Notes under the pieces: model-generated | What the model saw: the letters and a program-made list of their open reading frames with translations, nothing else | What the model was told of the DNA's origin: nothing | Database searches by the model: none | Made by a program: the position numbers and the translations under genes | Assembly (NCBI RefSeq): GCF_036492425.1 | Contig: NZ_AP025294.1 | Span: 186,001 to 250,000, forward strand | Origin: Persicobacter psychrovividus | GTDB taxonomy: Bacteria; Bacteroidota; Bacteroidia; Cytophagales; Cyclobacteriaceae | Direction: 5' to 3' | DNA: 64,000 nucleotides | Shown here: positions 18,258 through 27,233 of the stretch, piece by piece | Numbering within the stretch: position 1 is the stretch's first letter | Layout of the letters: each line of letters opens with the position of its first letter

Positions 18258-19595
18258 TTATTTACAAAGCTCTTGTTCAAACAAATGATGCATAAATTTT
18301 GGGATGTCCGATTTAGGGAAATTATGGGTCAAAATGATATTCAACATATGACTTACTTGGGATAGGAAAAACTCTCGAATATCAATATGATAGACTAATC
18401 CCCCATGAACATCTCCAAAAAGTTTGGCTTTGAGGCCACCCGCTACTTGAAAACCAGCGGCTACCCCCACTCCCATTTGGGTATGCAATTCAATGGATGA
18501 GAAGAAGTCATCTTTGAAAATTTCGAAATAGCGTTTATATTCTTCTGTTGAAAGGAAATTATTGAATTCAGAATCTCGTAGCTCATTCATCCATTCAGCA
18601 AACTCTTGGATGGCATTTGTCAATCCCTTTGCTGAAAGGTACTCTATAAAGTCTCTAACTAACCCTTTTAGTATCGATGGATCCGCCTGATACAACACCC
18701 CAAAATCTAACTCAAACTCTAAAAAAGCATCGAAGTCATAGAAATTGCTTTGATACTCCTTTTTTTGTAGGGCTTGGTTTTCTTTTTCTCGCTGTTTGAT
18801 GCTATTGGCAATACGGCTGGCGGGATTCCAGTCCAACAGGTGGATGCGTTTTTTGATTTTGAGGTCTTTGATGAGGTTGAATACAAAATCAATATCCAAA
18901 TCATCATCCTCAAGGATATTTAATAACTTTTCATTCCCCTCCATCTGTGCCTCATAAGCAGCCGCCTCATACAAATCCATATCCCCTTTGGTGGTGAAGA
19001 AGAACATTTGATAATCGTCTTTGTCTTGGTCGAAGACGAATTTGATGCCCATCCCTCTTTGGAAAATGGGTCCCCATTTACCTAAAAGCGGAAGGTTGAC
19101 CTTCCCGTGGGTATCGGCCGCTAACTCTACGGAGACTGACATCACTTCTTTAGCGATGACTATCCTTCCATCGGCTTGTGCTTTGAGTTTACGGTCCCAC
19201 TCCACCGCTCCGGTAATCTGTGCGCCCAATAAGGCTGAAATGTCGATATTGGCAGAACGTTTAAAGATCTCCCTGAGGGTGGTCTTTTTGGATTGATGGT
19301 TTTTCGAAGGGACAACCAGATCGATCCATCGGCTGCTGAAGTTGTCTGCCATGCGCTCATCGGCATGGGAGCCTTTGGAGACAAAAGCATCCTTTTCCTT
19401 GTCTGTGGCGGCTTTTTTGAGCCCTAAACTGCCTCCTGCATTCACTTGGCCAGCAATTCCCACGGCCAATTTCGATTTGGTTAGATAATGATGCGGATCA
19501 AGTTGGCTACCCATAAAGGCATCAAGGAAAACGCCCGTGGCCGTCCCCAATTCATGCTTTATGGAGGAAATGTGCGGGGATCGCCACCTCCCCAC
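18258..19595 (-). CDS. 5'-truncated C-terminal cassette of the 856-aa protein (unit B1)
   Basis: This 445-aa frame is collinear with residues 419-856 of the full-length protein at 48378-50948. Homology starts exactly at 'ISSIKHELGTATG'. Upstream is unrelated sequence giving only 'MGRWRSPH' from a GTG codon, so the SH3, LysM-like and Gly-rich head domains are missing. It begins 16 bases after the LRR lipoprotein gene and could be co-translated with it. No signal peptide is present. It carries the tail variant 'SILKGLVRDFIEYLS' / 'NELRDSEFNNFLSTEEYKR'. It is best read as a silent or orphan cassette that can donate sequence to the full-length gene; expression as a separate cytoplasmic protein cannot be excluded. 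Confidence 0.75.
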   Translation of the reverse strand: MGRWRSPHISSIKHELGTATGVFLDAFMGSQLDPHHYLTKSKLAVGIAGQVNAGGSLGLKKAATDKEKDAFVSKGSHADERMADNFSSRWIDLVVPSKNHQSKKTTLREIFKRSANIDISALLGAQITGAVEWDRKLKAQADGRIVIAKEVMSVSVELAADTHGKVNLPLLGKWGPIFQRGMGIKFVFDQDKDDYQMFFFTTKGDMDLYEAAAYEAQMEGNEKLLNILEDDDLDIDFVFNLIKDLKIKKRIHLLDWNPASRIANSIKQREKENQALQKKEYQSNFYDFDAFLEFELDFGVLYQADPSILKGLVRDFIEYLSAKGLTNAIQEFAEWMNELRDSEFNNFLSTEEYKRYFEIFKDDFFSSIELHTQMGVGVAAGFQVAGGLKAKLFGDVHGGLVYHIDIREFFLSQVSHMLNIILTHNFPKSDIPKFMHHLFEQELCK

Positions 19596-19611
19596 ATCCT
19601 GCCCTCAAAAA

Positions 19612-20886
19612 TCACCTGCGCTCACAATTGGGAATGTAATCATAGCGCCCTCTTCCTACCCAAATGTCGTCTATGCAAGCTGGAAGCCATTCGAGGGGAT
19701 TGTATTGAATATTAAAACTATTCAAACGTTCAATATTGCAGATGCTCATTGGCAAACTGCTCAGACTGTTACTTTGTAAGTCTAAGCTGGTAATTTTAGT
19801 ACATTGACCGATCTCATCGGGAAGGTGGGTAATGGCGTTTACCTTGAGAGATAAAAAATCTAACTTCTTAAGGTTGCCAATATTAGGAGGTAAAACTGTT
19901 AGTTTATTATTATCTAAACTTAAACTCGTAATATTGGGATTATTCAATAGATCAACGGGGAAATCTTTATCTTCCAACCCCAAGCCTTCGAGGTAAACTC
20001 GATTTAAAGTAGGCATCTGACCTATTCGCTTTGGGAATTTTTTAACGCCACTATTCACTAAGTATAAAGTTTCTAATGGAAGATCCGCAAAGCTTTCGGG
20101 CAAAGCAGTCAAATGCTTTGTATTCCAAAGATCTATCCTTTTCAGGTTTACTGCTCCTATATTTTCAGGCAAAGCCTCAATTTTACTCTTGTCCAGCTCT
20201 AATCTTTCCAGTTTTTTGAGCTTGCAAAGCTCATCAGGTAAAGATCGCATTGGGGTCTCCCTCAGGCATAATGTTTCTAAATTAGCCAATTGACCAATTT
20301 CTGCTGGCAGGCTATCGATTTCCAACTTACTTAGATACAAGTCTTTCAAATGGGATAGTTGTCCAATTTCTGGAGGGATGGTCTTGATGGGAGTTTCATT
20401 TAAGCTAAACCTTTCTAATTGGGGGAAATGCTGAATGATTTCCATTGGATATTCCTGAATAGGATTACCATCAAAAAAAAGCTCTTTTAAATGGGAAAAG
20501 TCGAAAACCTTTTCAGGTATATGTGATATATTACAAAACCCAATGCTTAAACCCGTTAGCGAAGGGTATTCTGAGAGAGAAGCTAAATCTTGAAGTGCTT
20601 CAGGATGATTATCAAAATCCAAAAACCTGACTTTATTTTTATCAATACCCGAAAGAATTTCGTTCCAATTGGAGATGTCACCTTTCACTCGGCTAAAGTC
20701 AATATAATATTTTCCAGTTTCGTTAAGGCGATAAATTGGATTATAAGGATCACCATATTTTTGTTGGAGTTCATTAAGAATTTCAATCATTTTTTCTTCT
20801 TTAATTTCTTTTTGACTTTTAAGAGTGCAAGCAGATAAAGCCAATAACACAATCATCCATATTTTATTTCCAATAATCGGAGGCAT
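19612..20886 (-). CDS. leucine-rich-repeat lipoprotein (unit B1)
   Basis: This 424-aa protein starts with a lipoprotein signal ('LLALSAC', Cys20), so it is anchored in the inner or outer membrane. Residues about 85-410 are leucine-rich repeats of the bacterial 'LPxxIGxLxxLxxLxL' type (for example 'LPAEIGQLANLETLCLRE', 'LPPNIGNLKKLDFLSLK'), which usually bind proteins. The ending 'IDDIWVGRGRYDYIPNCERR' is shared with the B3 copy. The start overlaps the end of the ~125-aa ORF by 23 bases and the stop is 16 bases before the cassette, indicating one transcript. Four copies exist in the array, none near the full-length 856-aa gene. Confidence 0.8.
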   Translation of the reverse strand: MPPIIGNKIWMIVLLALSACTLKSQKEIKEEKMIEILNELQQKYGDPYNPIYRLNETGKYYIDFSRVKGDISNWNEILSGIDKNKVRFLDFDNHPEALQDLASLSEYPSLTGLSIGFCNISHIPEKVFDFSHLKELFFDGNPIQEYPMEIIQHFPQLERFSLNETPIKTIPPEIGQLSHLKDLYLSKLEIDSLPAEIGQLANLETLCLRETPMRSLPDELCKLKKLERLELDKSKIEALPENIGAVNLKRIDLWNTKHLTALPESFADLPLETLYLVNSGVKKFPKRIGQMPTLNRVYLEGLGLEDKDFPVDLLNNPNITSLSLDNNKLTVLPPNIGNLKKLDFLSLKVNAITHLPDEIGQCTKITSLDLQSNSLSSLPMSICNIERLNSFNIQYNPLEWLPACIDDIWVGRGRYDYIPNCERR

Positions 20887-21241
20887 AACTTCTATTTTTG
20901 AGGTATAAATAATGCAATACTAATTTTTCAAATTGCGTCAAGTTCAAAGGATTATAGCTAACCATTCCTGTTCTCTTATTCCAATTAAATACACTCACCC
21001 CTAAAGGATTATTCTTAGCGATCTGTACCAAGGATTCCCCCCAGGCATCTTTAATTTTAAGTCCCATAACCACCACTTCAATCTTCTGCTCAGCATTCCC
21101 TTTGGCATTTGTATCAGCCACCAGTGCTTCCATTTGCTGATTGAAACTTTCTAACACTCCTTCTATTCCGCTTTTATGGGTGGTTTTATAGATTTCCCAA
21201 TCGGAGCAGGAGTAGTTGCCATGGGCTTTGTTTTTCTGCAT
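20864..21241 (-). CDS. conserved ~125-aa protein of unknown function (unit B1)
   Basis: This 125-aa soluble-looking protein has no signal peptide ('MQKNKAHGNYSCSDWEIYK' at the start, 'YLYLKNRSYASDYWK' at the end). It is present in all four units, immediately upstream of and overlapping the LRR gene. Its frame is open upstream of the ATG for about 12 codons ('TEIREKLID'), so it might be the 3' remnant of a longer gene that once joined the ~60-aa ORF. No family is recognised. Confidence 0.55.
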   Translation of the reverse strand: MQKNKAHGNYSCSDWEIYKTTHKSGIEGVLESFNQQMEALVADTNAKGNAEQKIEVVVMGLKIKDAWGESLVQIAKNNPLGVSVFNWNKRTGMVSYNPLNLTQFEKLVLHYLYLKNRSYASDYWK

Positions 21242-21512
21242 GTCGATGAGTTTTTCTCGGATCTCAGTTCATCCAAGGTCGTTAGTTCTTAAGGTTCAAG
21301 CATTTGCCCCCAATACCCTTCTAATATGGGATGCCAAGAGATAAGGGCCTCCCAATTTTGGCTGGTGTTAGTAAAGCGTACTTGGACTAATTTATTCACC
21401 TGATTAATGTGAGCCAATGTTGATGGATATACCGTTCATATTGACACCCCCTAACGGGCATATTGACACCCCCCTGTTTCAGTTCGGGGAATGGCAGAAG
21501 TTTGTTTTCAAG

Positions 21513-22235
21513 TTAACTTAATTTTCTCCTACTTTCGCCTTTTAATTCTATTCTGTGGGAGGTATGTACCAAACGGTCCAAAATAGCATCGGCGATGGTG
21601 CGTTCGTTGATGATCTCATACCAGTCGCTTACGGGCATCTGGCTGATGATAATGGTGGACTTTCGAGCATGTCGGTCTTCAATCACCTCCATTAGGTCTT
21701 GTTGCTGTTGTGCGTCGAGTTTTTGCAGACCAAAGTCATCGATTATGAGCAGGTCGGCTTTGGCAAGTTTGACAAATAATTTGGCAATCGTACCGTCTAT
21801 TCGGGCAACCTTCAGACTGGCCATCAGCTTTTTGAAGTTAAAATAGAGGGTGCTATTTCCTTGGGTACATGCCTGATAGCCCAACGCTGAGGCAACAAAA
21901 CTTTTACCACATCCGGTGGCTCCAGTTACAAGTACGGATTGTCCTTTTCCAATGTACTCTCCGGTAGCCAGTTGCATAACCTGCCCCTTGTCAAGCCCTC
22001 TGTTGGTATCAAAGTGTAGCTCGGCAACACTGGCCTGGTAGCGAAAGTTAGCTGTCCTTATCAGGCGTTTTTCCCTGTTGGTCTGCCGGTGGTCTGCTTC
22101 TGCCTGAAGCAGCAGGTTCAGCCCGTCGGTAAGGCTCAATTCATGAAGCTGTTTGCTTTGCCTGAGCGTCTCCCACTGCAGGCTCATTCCTTTGAATGAA
22201 AGCTCTGATAGCTGTTTTTCGATTAATGAATACAT
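21513..22235 (-). CDS. istB: IS21-family helper ATPase IstB
   Basis: This 240-aa DnaC/DnaA-like AAA+ helper has Walker A 'GATGCGKS' and Walker B 'LLIIDDFG', the normal length and layout for IstB. It starts 9 bases downstream of istA, as in the standard IS21 operon. It regulates and assists the transposase during target selection. It looks intact, and its protein matches the copy at 36190-36912. Confidence 0.95.
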   Translation of the reverse strand: MYSLIEKQLSELSFKGMSLQWETLRQSKQLHELSLTDGLNLLLQAEADHRQTNREKRLIRTANFRYQASVAELHFDTNRGLDKGQVMQLATGEYIGKGQSVLVTGATGCGKSFVASALGYQACTQGNSTLYFNFKKLMASLKVARIDGTIAKLFVKLAKADLLIIDDFGLQKLDAQQQQDLMEVIEDRHARKSTIIISQMPVSDWYEIINERTIADAILDRLVHTSHRIELKGESRRKLS

Positions 22236-22244
22236 TATGTTGGT

Positions 22245-23783
22245 TTAGTTGTAATAAGATTTTCCTCGGGTGTTTTCATGTTGGGGCAAAGGGGTTTGAG
22301 GTGGTGGACTGCTGTTGATATAGGTTTTGTTTCGTAGTACATTCTGGACAAAAGTATAGTTGTATTGCTCTGCCTCAATAGCCATCCTAATGGCCGTTTC
22401 GAAGTGCTCTTTAGGGTAGGATCGCATCAGGTTGAGTAAGCCGTCAAAGCTCCTAAAAAGCTGCTCAGGATATTGTTTTTTTGAGATCATCACCTCCATC
22501 ATCCGTTCCAGCTCAGGGCACATACTGGCCTTTTTCAGGTAGTTATCCGTACTGCGGGATCGATAGTGTTGGTGCTGCGAACACAGGTGGTCTTTGTTGG
22601 TTGTGTAACCACTGGTTTTATTCCTTCGGTGGGTAGCAACCAGTTTGGACTGGACAAAAATATTGACAATCGTATCGGTATAAATCAGCTGAGCCTTCTG
22701 CCCGATGTATTCAAAAGGGACGCTGTAATGCCGTTGATCGATGCCCATGAGCACATGTCCGTTCTGCGCAACAGTGTAATTTCGATAATATTTGATCTCG
22801 AAAGGCTGATCGGGAAGCGATGAAAGTAGTGGCTTTTCCTTGGAAACAAACTGCTCTGTTCGGCAGTAATCACGTTTCTGCATCCGCGTTTGGTTGTGTT
22901 TTCCGATGTAAGAAATAAGGGCATTGTTGAGCTCCTGAAGACTGAAATATTGCTGATTACGCATTCTGGCATAGGCTCGTTGATAGATCAACTTGACCTG
23001 GTTCTCGACCAAAGCCTTGTCCTGTGGCTTCCTCGGACGTGCCGGTACCACTACGGTCCCATAATGGTTTGCAAAATCCTCCAAAACCCTGTTGATCTTG
23101 GGCTCATAACGGTTGGTTTGAACTACTGCCGCTTTCAAATTGTCCGGCACAAGCGCCTTCGGAACACCCCCAAGATGCTCCAAACAGCATTTTAGCGCAA
23201 AAATAAAGTCATCGGTCGTCTGCGACGGAACGGCCATCGCAAAACAATAATCCGAGTACGGAAGGCAGGCCACAAAGACCTGGCAGTTGATCACCTCACC
23301 CGTTTCGGCATCAATATAAGGTAAAGTTGCACCTGCATAATCGATATAAAGCTTGTCTGCCGGAAGGTGATCCAGAGGTAAATTGGGGTGCTTCTGACGC
23401 ATATAACGCCTGAGATGAAAGCAAAATTGCGAATATTTGTAGCCATCAGGATGCCCTTCAATATACTCCTGCCAAAGCAGTCCCTTGGTAACCCCTTTCT
23501 TGCCAAGCTCTTGCGATAAACTGGGTAAAAGCTCCTTCATTTGTTCATAACGAATATCCTTATAGGCCGGATCGCCCGAAGAAAAGAACTTACTCAGCGA
23601 TAATTCATCCTGACTCAGAAAATAGTCAATCGGCTTACCTGACTTTTTTAGCTTGCGTCGATAAGCCTTGATGGTGTTGATGCTCATCCGCGTGCTTAGG
23701 TGAATCGACTTTTGTGAGCGACCCTGATGAAGCATCCGAATAATCTGGCGTAATTTACTCATAGTGATCGGTTTGCCTGCCAT
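22245..23783 (-). CDS. istA: IS21-family transposase IstA
   Basis: This ~512-aa DDE transposase has an N-terminal helix-turn-helix region ('MSKLRQIIRMLHQGRSQKSI') and a catalytic core with Asp in 'LYIDYAG', Asp in 'LVPDNLKAAV' and Glu in 'DKALVENQVK'. The ATG at 23783 is preferred; a TTG at 23810 would add nine residues. The gene is complete and probably active, given the clean ends and target duplication. Confidence 0.95.
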   Translation of the reverse strand: MAGKPITMSKLRQIIRMLHQGRSQKSIHLSTRMSINTIKAYRRKLKKSGKPIDYFLSQDELSLSKFFSSGDPAYKDIRYEQMKELLPSLSQELGKKGVTKGLLWQEYIEGHPDGYKYSQFCFHLRRYMRQKHPNLPLDHLPADKLYIDYAGATLPYIDAETGEVINCQVFVACLPYSDYCFAMAVPSQTTDDFIFALKCCLEHLGGVPKALVPDNLKAAVVQTNRYEPKINRVLEDFANHYGTVVVPARPRKPQDKALVENQVKLIYQRAYARMRNQQYFSLQELNNALISYIGKHNQTRMQKRDYCRTEQFVSKEKPLLSSLPDQPFEIKYYRNYTVAQNGHVLMGIDQRHYSVPFEYIGQKAQLIYTDTIVNIFVQSKLVATHRRNKTSGYTTNKDHLCSQHQHYRSRSTDNYLKKASMCPELERMMEVMISKKQYPEQLFRSFDGLLNLMRSYPKEHFETAIRMAIEAEQYNYTFVQNVLRNKTYINSSPPPQTPLPQHENTRGKSYYN

Positions 23784-23996
23784 GCCTATACTTTTTGGTT
23801 GATTACCCAAAAAAGTATTTTTTACCGATATTACACTTGGTATAGTGCAATTAATTCTTCAACAATAGGGGTGTCAGCTTGCTCCGTTATTCTCGTCCAA
23901 AAATCGGAGCGTTAGGGGGTGTCAGCTTGCTCCGTTGTATCCAGTTGATGAATCAATAGGTTTTGTTTGGTTTTCCAAGGTTGATATTTCCTTCAT

Positions 23997-24197
23997 ATTT
24001 AGGATATACAAAGTGTATGATGAAGCATTTAATTTGATGATTTAAATATAATTATACAAGGTGACTTTATTGTTTTAATTAATTTCTAATGATTTAAGCA
24101 GACACATAGGTTAGCCCACAATGTCATTATGTTAGGAGCCTTGCCGTTCGAAAATATGCTATCACCCCTTCCAAAAATATGATTTCTACTACCGTAG
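23997..24197. other. AT-rich conserved spacer of array B (unit B1/B2 junction)
   Basis: No gene is supported. The spacer is repeated nearly base for base at 29081-29281, 34175-34375 and 41798-41998. It contains the upstream region of the ~60-aa ORF and, before the REP-like palindrome, a conserved stretch 'ccgttcgaaaatatgc'. It may hold the promoter for the minus-strand operon; no element can be fixed. Confidence 0.4.
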
Positions 24198-24231
24198 GGA
24201 CGTTGCATGCAACGTCCGTACCGAAAGGTAC
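24198..24231. repeat. REP-like palindromic element (copy 2)
   Basis: A perfect 20-bp palindrome GGACGTTGCATGCAACGTCC is followed directly by GTACCGAAAGGTAC, a 5-bp stem with a GAAA loop. It marks the boundary between array units. Confidence 0.8.
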
Positions 24232-24365
24232 AAAAATATTCGACAGCCAAGATTCGATCTACCCAAAAAACCTCAAGCCAATGACATCGGGTCAGCCCTT
24301 TCCGTTTAGTCAGCTTGTTCATGTGCTTTTACCCCACGCAAAAATACCAACGATTCCTATTTTGA

Positions 24366-24381
24366 TTGATATTAGTATCAA
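24366..24381. promoter_or_regulatory. inverted repeat TTGATA-TTAG-TATCAA upstream of WG gene
   Basis: Perfect copy, 42 bp before the ATG at 24424. Further identical copies are at 29450-29465, 34544-34559 and 42167-42182. Confidence 0.45.
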
Positions 24382-24423
24382 TAGTTGATAAAATTTTATA
24401 TTTTTACCTTAAATCATATCAAC

Positions 24424-25857
24424 ATGAATCGCTACCTATTTTTCCTTATTTTTTGTATCAATATGATCACCAACGCTATGGCACAAACGCTGAATGCTTC
24501 AGTTTACCGTTCGGAATCCAGATACCTTGCAAATTTTGAACTGGCCGATGATGTCTTGGTGCCTTACCGTGTGGGCGAGCTGTTTGGCTATATGAATAAA
24601 GATAAAGAGTTGGTGATTGAACCTCAATGGCAGGATGCCTTTCCCTTCCGACATGGAGTGGCGGCAGTGGGTAAACATTTCTATAAAAAAGGAGCATACG
24701 AGGTCGATACCACTACCCTTTATGCCCTGATCAATACCCAAGGGGAACTTTTGACGGATTATAGTTATCGTACCATTAAGCCGTTTGATGCCAATGGATT
24801 AGGTAAAGCTAAACACATCAGTGGCTATTGGGGCGCCCTGAACACCAAGGGGGAAGAGCAGATTCCGATGGGTTTTAAGCGAATATATTATCAACAAACG
24901 GGGATTTACAAAGTCAAATACGATGGTAAGGCGGGCTTCATTGATAAAAATGCCAAGGTGGTTTTCCCTATTGAATATGATGATGTATCGCTTTGCCGTG
25001 ATTTGGATAGCTATATGGTTGAAAAAGACGGCAAACAAGCCTATTATGATGCGGACTTTAAGCCCATCACGGGCTTTGACTATAAGGCCAATCGCTTAGA
25101 TGCCGGCTTTATGTTTGGCATGGCCCGTGTGCATAAAGGAGATCAAACCATGATCATCAATAAAAAAGGAGAGGTGTTGGTCAATATCACTGAGATGGGT
25201 TATGAAAGGTGTGGTATATTAGCTAATGATTTGATTGTTGTGTCTATTGAACACCCTGATCCTAAAAATTTTGAAGACCATTATAAAACTTATAAGGGGA
25301 TTATGAGGGCTTCTACTAAGGAGCTTATCGTTGATCCTAAAAAAATGGAATATTATTCGATAGGAACATTATATACCGAAGATGTAGCCCCCCCTCTTTT
25401 CATTTTCATTAATACCGATTATATGTTGGGTGATTCTCGTAGAAAATTAGGGCTTATGGATACTGAAGGAAAGATTGTCCTTCCTGCGGTCTATGATTTA
25501 ATTACATCTACTTATTCAAATAATGGGATTTTTGTTTTAAAACGTGATGAAAACAAGAATAGCTACTTTTTTGATAGTCGAACAATGGAGAAAAAGGGGG
25601 CTATTCAAGGTTGGTTGTCTCGTTTAACAATGGTACCACCGGTTAGCAACTTAAATTTTTATAAGTATCGAAAAATATCCAACGAGAGATATTATTCTGG
25701 AATTATAGATTTTGATGGTATTGTAGTCATCCCTCCAAAGTATGATCATTTTAAAGGCGTTGATGAACAATATTTTGCAACAGAGGGCATTATCCATGTG
25801 GTACATCATAATCAAAAATTCTATATTGATGTTTTTGGCTTTGAATACAAAAAATAA
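24424..25857 (+). CDS. exported WG-repeat protein (variant b)
   Basis: This ~477-aa paralogue has signal peptide 'MNRYLFFLIFCINMITNAMA'. The middle block is of the 'RCGILANDLIVVSIEHPDP' type, as in 14886. The C-terminal block is unique in the window ('VLKRDENKNSYFFDSRTME', 'FYKYRKISNERYYSGIIDFDG', ending 'VFGFEYKK'). The opposing cassette (25877-27217) carries the distinct tail variant 'KELGDLIEDFISYLS', the only such pairing in the array. This supports cognate co-variation of WG and cassette. Confidence 0.75.
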   Translation: MNRYLFFLIFCINMITNAMAQTLNASVYRSESRYLANFELADDVLVPYRVGELFGYMNKDKELVIEPQWQDAFPFRHGVAAVGKHFYKKGAYEVDTTTLYALINTQGELLTDYSYRTIKPFDANGLGKAKHISGYWGALNTKGEEQIPMGFKRIYYQQTGIYKVKYDGKAGFIDKNAKVVFPIEYDDVSLCRDLDSYMVEKDGKQAYYDADFKPITGFDYKANRLDAGFMFGMARVHKGDQTMIINKKGEVLVNITEMGYERCGILANDLIVVSIEHPDPKNFEDHYKTYKGIMRASTKELIVDPKKMEYYSIGTLYTEDVAPPLFIFINTDYMLGDSRRKLGLMDTEGKIVLPAVYDLITSTYSNNGIFVLKRDENKNSYFFDSRTMEKKGAIQGWLSRLTMVPPVSNLNFYKYRKISNERYYSGIIDFDGIVVIPPKYDHFKGVDEQYFATEGIIHVVHHNQKFYIDVFGFEYKK

Positions 25858-25881
25858 GGACTATAAAAGTATGTCCTTATT
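25853..25881. terminator. bidirectional hairpin terminator between WG gene and cassette
   Basis: AATAAGGAC / GTCCTTATT 9-bp stem spans the stop codons of the convergent WG and cassette genes, followed by T-rich sequence in both directions. Confidence 0.7.
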
Positions 25882-27217
25882 TAAATAGCTCTTGTTCAAA
25901 TAATTGGTGCATAGATTCCGGAATATCTGATTTAGGAAAATTATGGGTCAAAATGATATTCAACACATGACTTACTTGGGATAGGAAAACCTCTCGAATA
26001 TCAATATGATAGACTAATCCCCCATGAACATCTCCAAAAAGTTTAGCTTTGAGGCCACCCGCTAATTGAAAGCCGGCGGCTACCCCCGCTCCCATTTGGG
26101 TATGCAATTCAATGGATGAGAAGAAGTCATCTTTGAAAAGTTCTAAATAACGCTCATACTCGACTGTTTTCAAGAAATTATTGAATTCAGAATCCCAATT
26201 TTTATTCATCCATTCAGCAAACTCTTGGATGGCATTTTTTAAGCCTTTGGCAGAAAGGTAGGAGATAAAATCTTCAATTAAATCGCCTAATTCTTTTGGA
26301 TCCGCCTGATACAACACCCCAAAATCTAACTCAAACTCCAAAAAGGCATCGAAGTCATAGAAATTGCTTTGATACTCCTTTTTTTGTAGGGCTTGGTTTT
26401 CTTTTTGCCGTTGTTTGATGTTGTTGGCAATGCGGCTGGCGGGATTCCAGTCCAACAGGTGGATGCGTTTTTTGATTTTGAGGTCTTTGATGAGGTTGAA
26501 TACAAAATCAATATCCAAATCATCATCATCCTCAAGGATATTTAATAACTTTTCATTCCCCTCCATCTGTGCCTCATAAGCAGCCGCCTCATAAAGATCC
26601 AAATCCCCTTTGGTGGTGAAGAAGAACATTTGATAATCGTCTTTGTCTTGGTCGAAGACGAATTTGATGCCCATTCCTCTTTGGAAAATGGGTCCCCATT
26701 TACCTAAAAGCGGAAGGTTGACCTTCCCGTGGGCATCGGCCGCTAACTCTACGGAGACTGACATCACTTCTTTATCGATGACGATCCTTCCATCGGCTTG
26801 CGCTTTGAGTTTACGATCCCATTCCACCGCTCCGGTAATCTGTGCGCCCAATAGGGCTGAAATGTCGATATTGGCAGAACGTTTAAAGATCTCCCTGAGG
26901 GTGGTCTTTTTGGATTGATGGTTTTTCGAAGGGACAACCAGATCTATCCATCGGCTGCTGAAGTTGTCTGCCATTCGCTCATCGGCATGGGAGCCTTTGG
27001 AGACAAAAGCGTCCTTTTCCTTGTCTGTCGCGGCTTTTTTGAGCCCTAAGCTACCTCCTGCATTCACTTGGCCAGCAATTCCCACGGCTAATTTTGATTT
27101 GGTTAGATAATGATGCGGATCCAGTTGACTGCCCATAAAGGCATCAAGGAAAACGCCCGTGGCCGTCCCCAATTCATGCTTTATGGAGGAAATGTGCGGG
27201 GATCGCCACCTCCCCAC
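25877..27217 (-). CDS. 5'-truncated C-terminal cassette of the 856-aa protein (unit B2)
   Basis: This 446-aa frame has the same truncation point as unit B1 ('MGRWRSPH' then 'ISSIKHEL'). Its tail variant is 'DPKELGDLIEDFISYLS', 'NKNWDSEFNNFLKTVEYER' and 'GAGVAAGFQLAGG'. The second half of this variant ('NKNWDSEF' onwards) reappears in the full-length 856-aa protein, whose preceding segment instead matches the B1/B3/B4 type. It shares a terminator hairpin with the convergent WG gene and starts 16 bases after the LRR gene. Confidence 0.75.
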   Translation of the reverse strand: MGRWRSPHISSIKHELGTATGVFLDAFMGSQLDPHHYLTKSKLAVGIAGQVNAGGSLGLKKAATDKEKDAFVSKGSHADERMADNFSSRWIDLVVPSKNHQSKKTTLREIFKRSANIDISALLGAQITGAVEWDRKLKAQADGRIVIDKEVMSVSVELAADAHGKVNLPLLGKWGPIFQRGMGIKFVFDQDKDDYQMFFFTTKGDLDLYEAAAYEAQMEGNEKLLNILEDDDDLDIDFVFNLIKDLKIKKRIHLLDWNPASRIANNIKQRQKENQALQKKEYQSNFYDFDAFLEFELDFGVLYQADPKELGDLIEDFISYLSAKGLKNAIQEFAEWMNKNWDSEFNNFLKTVEYERYLELFKDDFFSSIELHTQMGAGVAAGFQLAGGLKAKLFGDVHGGLVYHIDIREVFLSQVSHVLNIILTHNFPKSDIPESMHQLFEQELFK

Positions 27218-27233
27218 ATCCTGCCCTCAAAAA

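Larger units (their letters stand above)
21424..23943 (-). mobile_element. IS21-family insertion sequence, copy 1 (2520 bp)
   Basis: The ends are imperfect inverted repeats (TGGATATACCG... and ...CGTTGTATCCA) flanked by a 5-bp target duplication GTTGA (21419-21423 and 23944-23948). The empty site is visible in unit B2 near 29025. Inside each end, GACACCCCC-type motifs are repeated twice, the multiple terminal repeats typical of IS21. It encodes IstA-like and IstB-like proteins on the minus strand. A second copy of identical length is at 36101-38620. Confidence 0.95.
21289..23996 (-). pseudogene. ~60-aa conserved ORF interrupted by IS21 (unit B1)
   Basis: The small ORF seen intact at 41615-41797 ('MKEISTLENQTKP' to 'EGYWGQMLEP') is split here. 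Its 3' part is 21289-21423 and its 5' part is 23944-23996, separated by the IS21-family element and a 5-bp target duplication. The three uninterrupted copies show that the original gene was about 60 codons. Function unknown. Confidence 0.65.
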
